A DNA stretch of 64,000 nt from Parcubacteria group bacterium Greene0714_7 (lineage in GTDB: Bacteria > Patescibacteria > Paceibacteria > UBA9973 > UBA2103), in contig VMHB01000001.1 in assembly GCA_007378985.1 (NCBI GenBank), positions 62,001-126,000 of the forward strand, given 5' to 3'. Shown piece after piece: positions 63,149 through 64,000 of the stretch (within the stretch, counting starts at the first letter, position 1; each line of letters begins with the position of its first letter). A program made the translations under genes and the position numbers. The notes under the pieces were generated by a model. It was not told where the DNA came from. It searched no databases and worked only from the letters and a program-made list of their open reading frames with translations.

Positions 63149-64000
63149 ATGAAACTTATCCTCGCAGACAAAACAGTTATAGAAGGGAAGAGTTTTGGTG
63201 CAGATGTTTCTGCAACCGGTGAAGTTGTTTTCAATACAGGAATGGTTGGCTATGTTGAAACACTCACTGACCCTTCATATCAAGGACAAATTTTAGTTTT
63301 GACCTATCCACTCGTAGGCAATTATGGTGTTCCCGATCCCGAATTTTTTGAATCAACTGGCATCCACATTTCAGGACTTGTCGTGAGTGAATACAGTGAG
63401 ACATACTCAAGTGCATCTGCAAAGCAGTCGCTTGCTTCATGGCTTAAAAAATCTGGCATTCCTGCAATCTCGGGTGTTGATACACGAGCACTCACGAAGA
63501 AGCTTCGTGAAAAAGGTGTCATGCTTGGTGGACTTGCTGTAAAAGGAAACACTATTGCTCTCGAGGATCCAAACAAGCGAAATCTTGTTGCGGAAGTAAG
63601 TATTAAAGAAAAGCGTGAATATGGAGAGGGTCCAATAAAAATTATCGCAGTTGATTGTGGAATGAAGGAAAATATTGTCCGTTCGCTGGTGCGCCCAGGC
63701 GTCAGTGTGCTTCGTGTTCCTTGGGATTATGACTTTACGAAAGAGGAGTATGACGGACTCTTTCTTTCAAATGGTCCGGGGGATCCAACAATGTGTGATG
63801 CCACAATTCAAAATATAAAAAATGCATTCAAAAAAGATATTCCCATTCTTGGCATATGTCTTGGTACTCAACTCATGGCTCTTGCCGCAGGTGCATCAAC
63901 CTACAAACTAAAATACGGACACCGCTCTCAAAACCAACCATGTACTGATGTGAGTGTCGGTACTCGTTGCTACATCACCTCGCAAAACCATGGGTTTGCG
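63149..64000 (+). CDS. carA: carbamoyl-phosphate synthase small subunit, partial
   Basis: Glutamine amidotransferase subunit feeding pyrimidine and arginine synthesis. About 284 residues before the window edge: N-terminal domain with FNTGMVGYVETLTDPSYQGQ, GVDTRALTKKLR, then the class I amidotransferase with LSNGPGDP and catalytic Cys in ILGICLGTQLM. The catalytic His-x-Glu lies beyond the window. Confidence 0.94.
   Translation, partial: MKLILADKTVIEGKSFGADVSATGEVVFNTGMVGYVETLTDPSYQGQILVLTYPLVGNYGVPDPEFFESTGIHISGLVVSEYSETYSSASAKQSLASWLKKSGIPAISGVDTRALTKKLREKGVMLGGLAVKGNTIALEDPNKRNLVAEVSIKEKREYGEGPIKIIAVDCGMKENIVRSLVRPGVSVLRVPWDYDFTKEEYDGLFLSNGPGDPTMCDATIQNIKNAFKKDIPILGICLGTQLMALAAGASTYKLKYGHRSQNQPCTDVSVGTRCYITSQNHGFA

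Overview
The window looks like a chromosomal segment of a Patescibacteria / Candidate Phyla Radiation bacterium, most likely a Parcubacterium. This is inferred from gene content and style. The genome is compact, and TsaD and the HisRS-like protein are divergent. A cluster of TrbC/VirB2-like mini-pilins sits next to an orphan solute-binding protein. There is a DUF4446 protein, and no long biosynthetic operons apart from the edge of carA. Genes use the standard code with TGA as stop. No rRNA, CRISPR array, prophage or insertion sequence with a transposase was seen. Because both ends are open, valS (1-1215, minus) and carA (63149 onward, plus) are partial.

Layout. 1-6600: valS, tsaD, orn, an ABC exporter, tRNA-Val, a 40-residue zinc-ribbon protein and tsaC/sua5; tsaC and tsaD are the two halves of t6A tRNA modification. 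7541-11590: a copper-response operon (csoR, copA, an HMA-TauE/SafE fusion, a cupredoxin) behind a CsoR-type operator. 11735-12720: tRNA-Ser, an ArsR-like regulator under a 46-bp palindrome, and tRNA-Glu with a tandem tail. 13498-17826: a DNA glycosylase, ahcY with a PfkB kinase (probably adenosine salvage) and trxB. 18027-21608: ftsZ, ftsA, ybeY, rpsU. 21692-25545: a HisRS-like protein, lepB, pth, rpsA. 26304-29700: a degenerate metallo-beta-lactamase-fold protein, a one-TM protein and gyrA. 29940-33949: a methyltransferase, a leader peptide, a solute-binding protein, four mini-pilins and a decayed fifth. 34004-36615: four tRNA loci, a YgjV-like protein and a membrane methyltransferase. 36631-44027: rbfA, infB, a DUF4446 protein, a cysteine desulfurase, an HtrA-like protein and clpB. 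44073-53195: tRNA-Tyr, rpmG, tRNA-Trp, an acyltransferase, a VirB2/M15 fusion, miaA, a peroxiredoxin, a 5-FCL protein and tRNA-Leu. 53517-63033: parB, rsh, topA, dprA, serS, ftsQ and dus.

The most unusual signal is non-coding. All ten tRNA genes are followed on their 3' side by 100-400 bp of structured, protein-free DNA. These tails carry inverted and direct copies of the T-arm/acceptor sequence of that same tRNA, surrounding cores that resemble one another between loci. In one case (tRNA-Lys) the module interrupts the tRNA itself. I know of no named element with this design.

Other non-coding patterns: (i) many genes have a TANNNT -10 box 6 or 7 nt before the ATG, which implies leaderless mRNAs; (ii) a duplicated, synonymously diverged tsaD start forms a 32-codon leader that overlaps the tsaD start codon; (iii) a 39-residue leader ORF and inverted repeat cover the start codon of the solute-binding protein; (iv) two inverted pairs of a TATCTCA..GGTATA site lie at promoters; (v) several families of palindromes and short intergenic repeats occur, one directly upstream of parB.
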